A stretch of DNA of 64,000 bases from Allobranchiibius sp. CTAmp26 (GCF_017565405.1 NZ_JAGEKR010000001.1:124001-188000), one strand, 5' to 3'; counted from the first letter of the stretch, positions 33,609 through 41,773 are shown. A program made the numbers and translations. The notes: generated by a model not told the origin, from the letters alone.

Positions 33609-34382
33609 TCAGAGACCGAGCAACGGACCCCGCACCGACTCGAAGAGCTCCTGCGTCGCGGCCGCCAGCAGCGGCTTTGCCAGGCTGCCCGCGTCGTACG
33701 CCCCGCCGTCGAGGTAACCGACGGCTCCGCCCACCTCGGCGACGATCAGGGCGCCGGGCACGTGGTCCCACGGCATGACGGATCGGTAGAGCAGGTAGTC
33801 GCATTCGCCGACCGCGAGCTTGGGGTAGTCGATCCCGCAGCTGACCCAGGTCAGGCTGAGCGGCTCGAAGCCGGCCGGTGTCCGGCCGATCATCGCGCGA
33901 TCGGACGTGCGGCCGTCCGCGGGCTCCTGCGGTATCCGAGGCTCCAGCCGCTGCCCGTCTCGGTACGCGCCCGCGCCGCGCTCCGCGACGTACGCCGCGT
34001 GGTGCTCGGGCTGCCAGATCCACGCGCGCACGGGCTGCCCGCCGCGCACCTCGCCGATCATCATGGCGTGGTCGATCGACCCGTGGACGAAGTTCTTGGT
34101 GCCGTCGATCGGGTCGACCGTGAAGAAGTCCTGCGTGGTCCGCGCGGCGGTCAGCAGCGACGGGTCGCCCGCGACCGCCTCCTCACCGACGACGAGCATG
34201 CCGGGGTACGCCGCCTGCAGCCGCGCCGTGATGAGCACCTCGGCCTCGCGGTCGGCAACGGTCACCAGGTCGCCGGGGTTCTTCTCCATGACCTGGTCCG
34301 CCGAGAGCGCGCGGAACCGCGGGGTGACGACCTGCTCCCCGACCTCCTGCAGAAGGGCCAGGATCTCCTCCGTCTGCATCAT
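33609..34382 (-). CDS. Inositol-monophosphatase-family protein (possibly histidinol-phosphatase)
   Basis: 257 residues with all metal-site motifs: DLVTVADREAE (~37-46), GEEAV (~64), VDPIDGTKNFVHG (~86-98, W replaced by K in the usual DPIDGT.NF pattern) and PWDHVPGALIVAEVGG (~205-220). It removes phosphate from myo-inositol-1-phosphate, histidinol phosphate or a nucleotide in a Mg2+-dependent way; the K in KNF and the D-H in PWDHVPG resemble the histidinol-phosphatase/IMPase-like group, but context does not decide. The ATG at 34382 overlaps the SDR stop (ATGATG), so the pair is co-translated. Confidence 0.87.
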   Translation of the reverse strand: MMQTEEILALLQEVGEQVVTPRFRALSADQVMEKNPGDLVTVADREAEVLITARLQAAYPGMLVVGEEAVAGDPSLLTAARTTQDFFTVDPIDGTKNFVHGSIDHAMMIGEVRGGQPVRAWIWQPEHHAAYVAERGAGAYRDGQRLEPRIPQEPADGRTSDRAMIGRTPAGFEPLSLTWVSCGIDYPKLAVGECDYLLYRSVMPWDHVPGALIVAEVGGAVGYLDGGAYDAGSLAKPLLAAATQELFESVRGPLLGL

Positions 34383-35116
34383 TCGCGGTCGATCTTGTCC
34401 TTGCTGGCCTGTGCTCGAGGGCGCACGAGGATGCTGTCGAGATTGACGTGCTCTGGCTGGCCCGCGACGAACGCCACGCACTCAGCGATGTCCTCCGCCG
34501 TCAGCGGACCCTTCACTCCCCGGTAGACCGCGTCCGCCCTCGCCTGGTCGCCGCCGAGGCGCACGAGGCTGAACTCGGGCGTGGCCACCATCCCGGGGTC
34601 GATCTCGCAGACCCGGACTGGTTGGTCCCACAGCTCGAGCCGCAGCGACTGCATCAGCGCCTGCACCGCCGCCTTCACACCGCAGTAGCCGGCGCCACCC
34701 TCGTACGGCGCCCACGCGGCGTACGACCCGGTCGCGAGGATCGTGCCGTGCCCGGTGGTCAGCGCCGGAAGCAACGCCTTGATCGTCGCGGCGACGCCGA
34801 TCACGTTGACCTCGTACATCTTCCGCCAGTCGTCGAGGTCCGCCGTGGCCACCGGGTCGAGTCCATAGGCGCCGCCGGCGTTCGCGAAGAGCAGGTCGAC
34901 CCGGTCGCCCGCCGCCTCAGCGAGCGCGGCAACGTCGGCGCTCGACGTGACGTCGCACCGCACCGCCCGGCCGCCGATCTCGCGCGCCAGGTCCTCGATG
35001 CGGTCGGTGCGCCGCGCGGCGCAGACCACCTCGAAACCGTCCGCCGCGAGTCGCCGCGCCGACGCCTCCCCGATCCCACTGCTCGCGCCGGTCACCACTG
35101 CGATCCGCTTGGTCAT
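34379..35116 (-). CDS. SDR family oxidoreductase
   Basis: 245 residues. TGASSGIG (8-15) for NADP, NAGG, catalytic serine in ATGSYAAW, YCGVK (Y/K pair, ~158-162) and IDPGMV are typical of the YdfG-like 'classical' SDRs that reduce 3-hydroxy acids or aldehydes. The ATG at 35116 has no ribosome site but a TATCGT -10 seven bases upstream, so it is probably leaderless. It shares a 38-base gap with the divergent menE gene and is translationally coupled to the IMPase-like gene downstream. Function of the pair is not evident. Confidence 0.88.
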   Translation of the reverse strand: MTKRIAVVTGASSGIGEASARRLAADGFEVVCAARRTDRIEDLAREIGGRAVRCDVTSSADVAALAEAAGDRVDLLFANAGGAYGLDPVATADLDDWRKMYEVNVIGVAATIKALLPALTTGHGTILATGSYAAWAPYEGGAGYCGVKAAVQALMQSLRLELWDQPVRVCEIDPGMVATPEFSLVRLGGDQARADAVYRGVKGPLTAEDIAECVAFVAGQPEHVNLDSILVRPRAQASKDKIDRE

Positions 35117-35123
35117 AGGGGCA

Positions 35124-35129
35124 ACGATA
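35124..35129 (-). promoter_or_regulatory. -10 element TATCGT of a leaderless promoter (SDR)
   Basis: Read on the minus strand, TATCGT ends seven bases before the ATG at 35116. It lies back to back with the menE -10 element, eleven bases away. Confidence 0.5.
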
Positions 35130-35140
35130 GGGCCGCGGCA

Positions 35141-35146
35141 TACGCT
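35141..35146 (+). promoter_or_regulatory. -10 element TACGCT of a leaderless promoter (menE)
   Basis: TACGCT ends eight bases before the GTG at 35155. With 35124-35129 on the other strand it forms overlapping divergent promoters within a 38-base gap, which cannot both be occupied by RNA polymerase at once. Confidence 0.5.
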
Positions 35147-35154
35147 TGCTGACC

Positions 35155-36321
35155 GTGCCAGCCCTCGTGCCGTATGCCGTCAGGCCGGGTGAGGTCGACG
35201 CCTACCGCTCCGCGCTGGAACGCGCGCTGGACGGAAGCGGCCCGGCCCTTGCGCCCGACTCCGCCGCTTCCGGGCCCCTGCCGGACGGTCCCCTGCCGGA
35301 CGACCTGGCACTGGTGGTGAGCACGTCGGGGTCGACCGGCTCCCCCAAGCGGGCGATGCTGACCGCCGCGGCGTTGCGCGCGAGCGCGGACGCGACGCAC
35401 GAGCGACTCGGCGGCCCCGGCCAGTGGTTGCTGGCCATGCCGGCCCAGCACATCGCCGGCACACAGGTCATCATCCGGTCGTTGCGCGCCGGGACCGACC
35501 TGCTGGTGCTGGACCGGTTCGATGTCGACGGATTCGTCTCTCTCACGACGCAACTAACCCACGAACGCGCGTACACCTCGGTGGTGCCTACCCAGCTGGG
35601 TCGATTGCTCGATGCCGCACCGGAGAGCCTGCGCCGCTACGCGGGCGTCCTGCTGGGCGGTGCCGCGGCCTCACCGACGCTGCTCGCGCGTGCCGCCGAC
35701 GCCGGGGTGCGGGTGCTCACGACCTACGGCATGAGCGAGACGGCGGGTGGGTGCGTGTACGACGGAGTGCCCCTCGCGGGGGTGTCGATCGAGCTGGAGG
35801 ACGACGGGCGGATCACCTTGTCCGGGCCGACGATCGCGCACGGATATCTGGCCGACCCCGAGCGGACGGCCGCGGCGTTCGATCTGTCGACCCCCCTACG
35901 GCAGTTCCGCACCGACGACCTTGGCAAAGTGCGCGACGGCGTGCTGCGGGTGCTTGGGCGACGCGACGACGTGATCGTCACCGGCGGCATGAAGGTCGCG
36001 CCGCAGGTCGTGCAGGATGCGGCGGCCGCGCTCCCCGGGGTCGCGGACGCGGTGGCGCTGGCGCTGCCGGACCCCGAGTGGGGGCAGGTGGTTGCGCTGG
36101 CGCTCGTCCCCACCGGTTTCGGACATGTAGAACGGGGCACATCCGACGCGGTGCGCATGTCCGAAAGATGGACGGTGCGGCAGGTGCGGGACGCGCTGCG
36201 CGCCGACCTCCCGGCGTACGCGCTGCCCCGCCGGGTGCTCGTCCTGGACGCGCTGCCGCTGCGCGGACCGGGCAAGCCGGACCGGGTTGCGCTGGCCACT
36301 TTGCCCGGATGGCAGGATTGA
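35155..36321 (+). CDS. menE: o-Succinylbenzoate-CoA ligase-like AMP-binding protein
   Basis: 388 residues, short for the ANL superfamily as MenE proteins are. The P-loop STSGSTGSPKRAM (~56), MPAQHIAGTQVI, TTYGMSETAGGCVYDG (A5), FRTDDLGKV (A7), GRRDDVIVTGGMKVAPQVV (A8) and the terminal GKPDRVAL with the adenylation lysine are present. It activates o-succinylbenzoate to its CoA thioester for MenB. Residues ~321-338 (FGHVERG...RMSER), between the A8 domain and the lid's last helix, are encoded by the palindromic repeat at 36117-36166, apparently a ~17-residue in-frame insertion. The start is taken as the GTG at 35155 on the basis of its leaderless promoter. menA follows directly. Confidence 0.88.
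   Translation: MPALVPYAVRPGEVDAYRSALERALDGSGPALAPDSAASGPLPDGPLPDDLALVVSTSGSTGSPKRAMLTAAALRASADATHERLGGPGQWLLAMPAQHIAGTQVIIRSLRAGTDLLVLDRFDVDGFVSLTTQLTHERAYTSVVPTQLGRLLDAAPESLRRYAGVLLGGAAASPTLLARAADAGVRVLTTYGMSETAGGCVYDGVPLAGVSIELEDDGRITLSGPTIAHGYLADPERTAAAFDLSTPLRQFRTDDLGKVRDGVLRVLGRRDDVIVTGGMKVAPQVVQDAAAALPGVADAVALALPDPEWGQVVALALVPTGFGHVERGTSDAVRMSERWTVRQVRDALRADLPAYALPRRVLVLDALPLRGPGKPDRVALATLPGWQD
36117..36166. repeat. Palindromic repeat inside menE
   Basis: Exact 11-base arms TTTCGGACATG (36117-36127) and CATGTCCGAAA (36156-36166) flank 28 bases. The left part is 25/28 identical to the element at 12617-12664 in an intergenic gap 23.5 kb away. Its 50 bases translate in frame without a stop, so menE remains open. 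Confidence 0.82.
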
Positions 36322-36361
36322 GCCACATCCCCGCACGTCCGAAAGGCAGCCGCACCCCACC

Positions 36362-37246
36362 ATGGCCACGTTGAACCAGTGGGTGCAGGGCGCCCGGCCG
36401 CGCACCCTCCCCCTCGCCGTCGCGCCCGTGGTCGCCGGCACCGGAGCGGCGTACGCGCTGCGGCACGCCAACCCGGCGTACGCCGTGCTCGCACTCCTCG
36501 TCGCGGTCAGCCTGCAGATCGGCGTGAACTTCGCCAACGACTATTCCGACGGCATCCGCGGCACCGACGACGAGCGCGTCGGCCCGGTGCGACTGGTCGG
36601 GCAGCGGTTGGCGACGGCGGGCAACGTGAAGCTCGCGGCGTTCATGGCGTTCGGCTTCGCCGCGCTGTGCGGGCTGGCGCTCGTCGCGCTGGCGAACCAG
36701 TTCTGGCTGCTGCTCGTCGGGATTCTCGCGATCGTCGCGGCGTGGAAGTACACCGGCGGCAAGCACCCCTACGGGTATCTCGGTCTCGGCGAGCTCTTCG
36801 TCTTCGTGTTCTTCGGCCTCGTCGCGACCCTCGGCACCACCTACACCCAGGTCGGCCGCGTCGAGAGCGCCACCTGGGCGGCCGCCGTCGGCGTGGGCGC
36901 GATGGCCTGCGCGGTGCTGGTCGCGAACAACCTGCGTGACATCCCGGGCGACCGCGAGGTCGGCAAGCGCACCCTGGCCGTGCGGATGGGCGAGCACGGC
37001 ACGGCGGTGTTCTACGTCTTCCTGCTCTGCGTCGCGCTGGCCGCCACGATCGTCGCGGCCCACACCCGCACGTACGCCCTGCTCGGCATCCTGGGAGTCG
37101 GCGCCGCCGTCCCGTCGATGCTGCTGATCGTGCGCGGCACCCGCGGTCGCGCGCTGATCCCCGCGATCGCCGGCACCAGCCTCGCGGCCCTCGGGTACGG
37201 CGTGCTGCTCGGCCTCGGCTTCTACCTCGACTACCTGGTCGGCTGA
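36362..37246 (+). CDS. menA: 1,4-Dihydroxy-2-naphthoate polyprenyltransferase
   Basis: 294 residues, integral membrane UbiA family, eight or nine helices. It prenylates DHNA to demethylmenaquinone. The two aspartate-rich motifs are intact: NFANDYSDGIRGTD (~59-72) and NNLRDIPGDREVGKRTLAVRMG (~190-211), which bind the Mg2+-diphosphate of the prenyl donor. The ATG at 36362 lies behind AAAGGCAG; earlier in-frame starts fall in menE. The gene order menE-menA and the divergent SDR recall the late menaquinone region of other actinobacteria. Confidence 0.95.
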   Translation: MATLNQWVQGARPRTLPLAVAPVVAGTGAAYALRHANPAYAVLALLVAVSLQIGVNFANDYSDGIRGTDDERVGPVRLVGQRLATAGNVKLAAFMAFGFAALCGLALVALANQFWLLLVGILAIVAAWKYTGGKHPYGYLGLGELFVFVFFGLVATLGTTYTQVGRVESATWAAAVGVGAMACAVLVANNLRDIPGDREVGKRTLAVRMGEHGTAVFYVFLLCVALAATIVAAHTRTYALLGILGVGAAVPSMLLIVRGTRGRALIPAIAGTSLAALGYGVLLGLGFYLDYLVG

Positions 37247-37285
37247 CTCGCCGGATCGCGCGCGTCGGGCCGGCGCGGACCACGG

Positions 37286-37291
37286 CATGAT
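37286..37291 (+). promoter_or_regulatory. -10 element CATGAT of a leaderless promoter
   Basis: CATGAT, then GCTGCG, then the GTG at 37298. The same 13 bases GCATGATGCTGCG precede the glutamine-synthetase-like gene's ATG at 38332. Confidence 0.45.
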
Positions 37292-37297
37292 GCTGCG

Positions 37298-37810
37298 GTG
37301 ACGACCGCGCAGAGCGACCCGCACGACCCGGAGATCCGCGCCGCGACGACGGAGGACGTCGCGGCGATCGCGGCCCTGGTCGACCGGATGTGGCGTACGA
37401 CGTACGCCGACCTGGTCGATGACTCCTTCTGGGCAACCGTCCCGATGACGTTCTGGGCCGCGGAGATCCGCTCCCATCTCTTGCTCGCCCTGACCGCGCT
37501 CGTCGCGGTGGACGGGGACGAGGTCGTCGGATGGGTGTGCAGCGGCCGGGCGCGCTCGGAGCAGATCGACATCCCGCGAGCCCGCGACCGCGAGCTCTAC
37601 ACCCTGTACGTCGGCGCCCCCGGCCACGGACTCGGCCAACGTCTCCTCGACACAGCACTCCCCGGCGGTGAGCAGGCCGAGCTCTGGGTCTTCGAGGCCA
37701 ATCTCGCGGCGCAACGCTTCTATCGCCGTAACGGGTTCGCGCCGGAGGGCAGCCGGCACGTCTACCTCCCCGAGACCGCGGCCCTGCCGGAGATCCGGAT
37801 GGTCCGCTGA
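37298..37810 (+). CDS. GNAT-family N-acetyltransferase
   Basis: 170 residues with the GNAT fold: beta2-4 around ALVAVDGDEVVGWVCSGR, motif A LYVGAPGHGLGQRLLDTAL (acetyl-CoA pyrophosphate loop, departing from R/Q-x-x-G-x-G/A in that G-H-G-L-G stands there) and LWVFEANLAAQRFYRRNGFAPEG with the common FYxxxGF. The target amine is unknown. GTG at 37298, leaderless. It stands in a small cluster of single genes (DUF2255, GS-like, lactonase) without evident joint function. Confidence 0.85.
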   Translation: MTTAQSDPHDPEIRAATTEDVAAIAALVDRMWRTTYADLVDDSFWATVPMTFWAAEIRSHLLLALTALVAVDGDEVVGWVCSGRARSEQIDIPRARDRELYTLYVGAPGHGLGQRLLDTALPGGEQAELWVFEANLAAQRFYRRNGFAPEGSRHVYLPETAALPEIRMVR

Positions 37811-37875
37811 CCCCACGCGGCATGATGAACCTGACGGCGTCGGCAGTCCGGCCGACGCGGATCGGAGCAGCGAGC

Positions 37876-38259
37876 ATGACCTCTTCGTGGTCGGCCCAGG
37901 AGCTGGGAAGCATCGCAGCCGCCGACGAGTTGCAGATCGCCGTCAAGCGTGCGGACGGCACGTTGCGGCGGTGGGTGACGATCTGGGTCGTGCGCGCCGG
38001 GGACCACGTCTACGTGCGGACGTGGTACCGACGGGATACGGGCTGGTTCGGGCACGCGACGAGGTCCCTGAAGGGTCGGATCAGGGTCCCGGGCGTCGAG
38101 GTCGACGTGCGGATCGAGGACGTGGGCTTCGGCGGCGATGACCTGCGAGCGCACATCGACGCCGCGTATCGGGCCAAGTACGGCGGTGGCTCCGACGACC
38201 GGATGGTCGGTGACGAGGCCGCCGCCGCCACCCTCCGGCTCGTGCCCGACCGATCGTGA
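37876..38259 (+). CDS. DUF2255 family protein
   Basis: 127 residues. The region WSAQELGSIAAADELQIAVKRADG, LRRWVTIWVVRAGDHVYVRTWYRRDTGWFGHATR and GVEVDVRIEDVG is the DUF2255 fold, a small beta-barrel-like actinobacterial family. ATG at 37876 follows GGAGCAGCGAGC; a GCATGAT -10 sits ~50 bases upstream (37820), so this gene has a short leader, unlike its neighbours. Function unknown; related to pyridoxamine-5'-phosphate-oxidase-like beta barrels by general appearance only. Confidence 0.8.
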   Translation: MTSSWSAQELGSIAAADELQIAVKRADGTLRRWVTIWVVRAGDHVYVRTWYRRDTGWFGHATRSLKGRIRVPGVEVDVRIEDVGFGGDDLRAHIDAAYRAKYGGGSDDRMVGDEAAAATLRLVPDRS

Positions 38260-38319
38260 GAGTCGTCGTCGGCCGATTGGGTGCCGCGGCGGATCCGGAT
38301 GGCCCCGCGGCCGACCCGG

Positions 38320-38325
38320 CATGAT
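38320..38325 (+). promoter_or_regulatory. -10 element CATGAT of a leaderless promoter
   Basis: CATGAT, GCTGCG, ATG at 38332: identical to the arrangement before 37298, extending into ATGACGAC after the start codon. Confidence 0.45.
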
Positions 38326-38331
38326 GCTGCG

Positions 38332-39687
38332 ATGACGACTTCGCAGCACGCCGACCGTGAGAAGTTCGAACACCTGCGCACGACGCTGGAGACGGCCGGG
38401 GTGCACGCGGTCCTCGGCACCACGGTCAACGCCGCCGGGCTGACCCTCGCCAAGAGCGTGCCGATGCAGCGCTTCGAGGCCTTCCATCGCACAGGTCTCG
38501 GAGCGGCACGGGTATGGCCGGTGTTCTGCATCGACGCCGCGATCGCGTCCGCGCCGGGCATCGACGCCACCGGCGATCTGCGGCTGCGCATCGACATCGA
38601 TGCGGTACGCGACATCGGCAACGGCCTGGCCTGGGCACCGGCCGATCTGCGGACGCAGCAGGGCCATTCGATCGGTGCGTGCACACGCAGTCTCCTGACC
38701 GACATCGAGACACACCTGGCGAGCGCGGGGCTGACCGCGCTGGTCGGGCACGAGCTGGAGTTCGTGCTCGTGGCTCCGGACGGCGCGGCGCAGGGAGGCG
38801 GATGGGTGCCGTACGGCGCCACCGGGCTGCTCGACCAGGAGTCGTTCGCGGCCGACCTCCTCGCGGCCGCCGGCGCCGCCGGTCTGCGGATCGAGCAGTT
38901 GCACAGCGAGTACGGCCCACAGCAGTTCGAGTTCTCCCTGGCACCGGCGGCCCCCGTCGCAACGGCCGACGCGGTCGTGCTGGCCAAGCTGCTCGTCGGG
39001 CGGACCGCTCGGCGCCACGGCCTGCGAGCGTCGTTCTCCCCCAAGCCTTTCCATGGAGCGGTGGGCAACGGAGCGCACCAGCACTTCTCGTTATGGCGCG
39101 ACGGCCGACCACTTTTCGGCGGAGGCGACGGCCCGCACGGCCTCACGCTTGAGGGCGGTGCAGCGATCGGCGGCATTCTGCGAGGACTGGCCGATGTGCA
39201 GGGTCTGCTGACCGGCTCGCTGCTGTCCGGTGCCCGCCTTTCGCCCGGCATGTGGTCCGGAGCGCACGCCGGCTGGGGTCTGGAGAACAGGGAGACCGCC
39301 GTACGCCTCATCCAGGGCGGCGCTCCGGAGGGCTCGAACGTCGAGGTGAAGTGCATCGACCCGTCCGCCGGCGTCTACGCGGCGACCGCAGCCGTGCTCG
39401 CGCTGGCGCTCGACGGGATCACCGACGGCGCAGCGTTGCCCGACGAGGTCGAGGGCGACCCAAGCGGGTGGAGCGACGAGGACAGGGCTGCGGCCGGGGT
39501 GCCGCTGCTCTCGGACGACCTCACCACGATCCTCGCTGCCCTGGACGGATCCGAACGCGCGCGGCGGCTGCTGGGCGACGACATCGTCGACGCCACGGTC
39601 GGCGTACGGCGGCACGAGCTCGACACGTACGGCGACCGGGAGCCGGAGGAGGTCGCCGACCTCTTCCGGCTCGCCTGGTCGATCTGA
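38332..39687 (+). CDS. Glutamine-synthetase-like enzyme (GlnA-related, probable gamma-glutamyl-amine ligase)
   Basis: 451 residues with the GS catalytic barrel: GHELEFVL (metal Glu), EYGPQQFEFSLAPA (metal-binding Glu pair), KPFHGAVGNGAHQHFSLW (ATP/ammonium region), SPGMWSGAHAGWGLENRETAVR (substrate arginines) and NVEVKCIDPSAG-type NVEVK. The short N-terminal domain and the CF-less ending mark a GS-like protein rather than GSI; actinobacterial relatives ligate glutamate to polyamines or ethanolamine. The adenylylation tyrosine loop is not seen. Leaderless ATG at 38332. A perfect 18-bp inverted repeat separates it from the convergent lactonase-like gene. Confidence 0.83.
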   Translation: MTTSQHADREKFEHLRTTLETAGVHAVLGTTVNAAGLTLAKSVPMQRFEAFHRTGLGAARVWPVFCIDAAIASAPGIDATGDLRLRIDIDAVRDIGNGLAWAPADLRTQQGHSIGACTRSLLTDIETHLASAGLTALVGHELEFVLVAPDGAAQGGGWVPYGATGLLDQESFAADLLAAAGAAGLRIEQLHSEYGPQQFEFSLAPAAPVATADAVVLAKLLVGRTARRHGLRASFSPKPFHGAVGNGAHQHFSLWRDGRPLFGGGDGPHGLTLEGGAAIGGILRGLADVQGLLTGSLLSGARLSPGMWSGAHAGWGLENRETAVRLIQGGAPEGSNVEVKCIDPSAGVYAATAAVLALALDGITDGAALPDEVEGDPSGWSDEDRAAAGVPLLSDDLTTILAALDGSERARRLLGDDIVDATVGVRRHELDTYGDREPEEVADLFRLAWSI

Positions 39688-39694
39688 CCCACCT

Positions 39695-39757
39695 CGCCGA
39701 CTGCGCATGTCGGTCACGTTTTCAGCCGCATCCGGCCCACGACATGCGCAGTCGGCG
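39695..39757. terminator. Bidirectional terminator hairpin
   Basis: CGCCGACTGCGCATGTCG (39695-39712) is the exact reverse complement of 39740-39757; the loop is 27 bases. ACCCACC/GGGTG-type flanks extend the stem imperfectly. It begins eight bases after one stop and ends nine before the opposing one. Confidence 0.88.
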
Positions 39758-39765
39758 GATGGGTG

Positions 39766-40518
39766 TCAGGAGTAGGAGGCGTGCGGCGCGAGGCGCAGGG
39801 ATTGCGGCCGCGACCGGTCGTGGCCATAGATGAGCAGCCCGCCCGTCGAGTCCGCCAGGTCGCGCAGTTCGTACGCGCTACGCCGTGCGGCCGCCGGGTC
39901 GTGGTGGGCCGACCAGTCGTCGCGCTCGAAGCTCTGCGCGATGTGCACCGCGTCCCCCGCGAGGATCACCGTCCCGGTCTGCGGAAGGGTCACGACCACG
40001 GACTGGTGGCCCGGCGTGTGCCCGGGGGTGGGCAGCACCCGCACTCCCGGCGCGATGTCAGCGGGGCCGTCGAGCAACTCGTACGCCAGCTGCGGCAGGT
40101 CCCAGAACCGCCCCGGGTAGTCGGGGTTGTCGCGGGCGAAGTCGACCTGGGCACGCTGCACGAGAAACCGCGCATGCGGGAAGAGGTCGTTGTCGCCCGC
40201 GTGGTCGAAGTGCAGGTGGGTGTTGACGACGTACGCGACATCCGGCGGCGTCAGACCGAGCTCGCCGAGCCGATGGGTCAGGGTGTCCGCGGAAGTCATG
40301 TCGCCGCGTAGGTCGCCCTCCGACACCGTGCCCCGCCAAGCCAGGTCAGGGTCGTCGACGTGACCGCGGTGCATCCCCGTGTCGACCAGGAGATGGGCGC
40401 CGTCGACGAGACGGATCAGGTACGCCGAGACCGGAAGTTGCAGCCGCGGCATGTCGGGCGAGCCCGGCGCCACGGTCGAGGCGGTGCAGTCGCACGACCC
40501 CAGGTCGAGCACCCACAA
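39766..40518 (-). CDS. Metallo-beta-lactamase-fold hydrolase (lactonase-like)
   Basis: 250 residues. The zinc ligands are present: VVNTHLHFDHAGDN (HxHxDH, ~99-112), PGHTPGHQSVV (His, ~166), AGDAVH (bridging Asp, ~186) and IYGHD (His, ~236). The overall layout, with a substrate loop containing ARFLVQRAQVDFA, resembles N-acyl-homoserine lactonases, but actinobacteria rarely use those signals, so an esterase/lactonase for another substrate is likely. A GTG at 40518 is used without a strong ribosome site. It converges on the GS-like gene and is followed upstream by DUF4229. Confidence 0.85.
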   Translation of the reverse strand: MWVLDLGSCDCTASTVAPGSPDMPRLQLPVSAYLIRLVDGAHLLVDTGMHRGHVDDPDLAWRGTVSEGDLRGDMTSADTLTHRLGELGLTPPDVAYVVNTHLHFDHAGDNDLFPHARFLVQRAQVDFARDNPDYPGRFWDLPQLAYELLDGPADIAPGVRVLPTPGHTPGHQSVVVTLPQTGTVILAGDAVHIAQSFERDDWSAHHDPAAARRSAYELRDLADSTGGLLIYGHDRSRPQSLRLAPHASYS

Positions 40519-40535
40519 CCTGTCGGCGCAGGAGG

Positions 40536-40769
40536 TCAGTCGTCGTCCTCGGCGGTGCGCATCGCGTCGGCCTTGGCGCGCTTCTTCTCCACGCGGCGTT
40601 CGACCTGGGCGGCGAACCGCTCACGCGGCACCCGCAGCGCGTAGACCGAGATGACCGCGGACAGCACTGCGGAGATCACCAGCAGCGGCCAGCCGCGCAG
40701 CTGGCAGAACCACAGCGCGATGAGGACCAGGAAGAACGTCGACAGTCGCAGGAGGGTGTATCGCGCCAT
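40536..40769 (-). CDS. DUF4229 family small membrane protein
   Basis: 77 residues: MARYTLLRLSTFFLVLIALWFCQLRG begins the first of two hydrophobic helices, WPLLVISAVLSAVISVYALR is the second, followed by a basic, charged coiled-coil-like tail (RERFAAQVERRVEKKRAKAD). This is the DUF4229 pattern. It lies five bases downstream of ccsB in the cytochrome c maturation operon, a conserved position in actinobacteria, so a role in cytochrome or membrane assembly is possible but unproven. Confidence 0.85.
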   Translation of the reverse strand: MARYTLLRLSTFFLVLIALWFCQLRGWPLLVISAVLSAVISVYALRVPRERFAAQVERRVEKKRAKADAMRTAEDDD

Positions 40770-40774
40770 TCAGC

Positions 40775-41773
40775 TCACAGCCCCGAATAGGAGTGCTGAC
40801 CGACGAAGTACACGTTCACGATGCCGTAGTTGATCAGGATCGCGACGAAGCCGGCGAGCGCGATGTACGCCGCCTTCTTGCCGGACCATCCGGCCGTCGC
40901 GCGGGCGTGCAGGTAGGCGGCGTAGACGACCCAGATGACGAGCGTCCAGACCTCCTTGGGGTCCCAGTTCCAGTAGTGGCCCCACGCCTCCTGCGCCCAG
41001 ATCGCGCCGGCGATGAGCGTGAAGGTCCACATCGGGAACGCCACGATCAGCACGCCGTACGTCGTGCGGTCCAGCGAGGCCGCCGACGGCAGGGCATCCA
41101 TCCACTTCAGCCGCTCGCGACCCGCCTCGCCGCGCTCGTCGCGCCAGTTCTGCACGAAGTAGGCAAGCGTCAGGCTGAACGCCAGCGTCGAGAGGGCCAC
41201 CGACAGGGTCGCGACGGTGACGTGGATGGACAGCCAGTAGCTCTGCAGCGACGGCATCAGCGAGCTGGCCGCGGTGTAGTAGATGACGGCGGCGAGCATC
41301 TCGAAGAGCACGATCGGGCCGGTGATGAAGACGCCGAGCCAGCGGATGTCCGACTTCAGGCTCCACGCCAGGAAGAACACCATGGCGAACATGCAGCCGA
41401 CCATGGAGAACTCGTACATGTTGCCCAGCGGCGGGCGGCCCACGGCGATGGTGCGGGTCACGACGGCGACGATCAGCAGCAGCGTCCCGAGCCAGGACAG
41501 GGTGATTCCCCGCCCGCCCCACGGTCGCTTCTCCGGCGCGACATCGGTCGCCACGGCCGTGTCGACGAGCACGTCGCCGTCGGCCGTGGCCTGCGTCTGC
41601 GTGGTGGCCGAACGACGGGCCTCGAGCCGCGCGGCGCGGTAGGGCGCGCCGGCGAGGTCGAGCGCGAAGGACATCATCGCCAGCGTCAACACGAGCGCCG
41701 AGGCCCACAGGAAATGCGAGGAGAGGGTGGCGATGCCCGTGTCGATGTGGTCGTTGCTGAAGTCGAACTTCAT
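40775..41773 (-). CDS. ccsB: Cytochrome c biogenesis protein CcsB (heme handling, System II)
   Basis: 332 residues, eight predicted helices. The tryptophan-rich heme-binding motif is present as WAQEAWGHYWNWDPKEVWT, and histidines such as HVTVATLS and SSHF supply further ligands. With ResB it delivers heme to apocytochromes on the outer face. The ATG at 41773 overlaps the ResB stop. A long hydrophilic stretch (~53-90, ATTQTQATADGDVLVDTAVAT) after the first helix is an actinobacterial insertion. Confidence 0.94.
   Translation of the reverse strand: MKFDFSNDHIDTGIATLSSHFLWASALVLTLAMMSFALDLAGAPYRAARLEARRSATTQTQATADGDVLVDTAVATDVAPEKRPWGGRGITLSWLGTLLLIVAVVTRTIAVGRPPLGNMYEFSMVGCMFAMVFFLAWSLKSDIRWLGVFITGPIVLFEMLAAVIYYTAASSLMPSLQSYWLSIHVTVATLSVALSTLAFSLTLAYFVQNWRDERGEAGRERLKWMDALPSAASLDRTTYGVLIVAFPMWTFTLIAGAIWAQEAWGHYWNWDPKEVWTLVIWVVYAAYLHARATAGWSGKKAAYIALAGFVAILINYGIVNVYFVGQHSYSGL

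Noticed and set aside
39766-40518. Quorum-quenching acyl-homoserine lactonase
   Set aside because: The fold and zinc motifs fit the wider lactonase/hydrolase superfamily, but nothing in the context supports a homoserine-lactone substrate.
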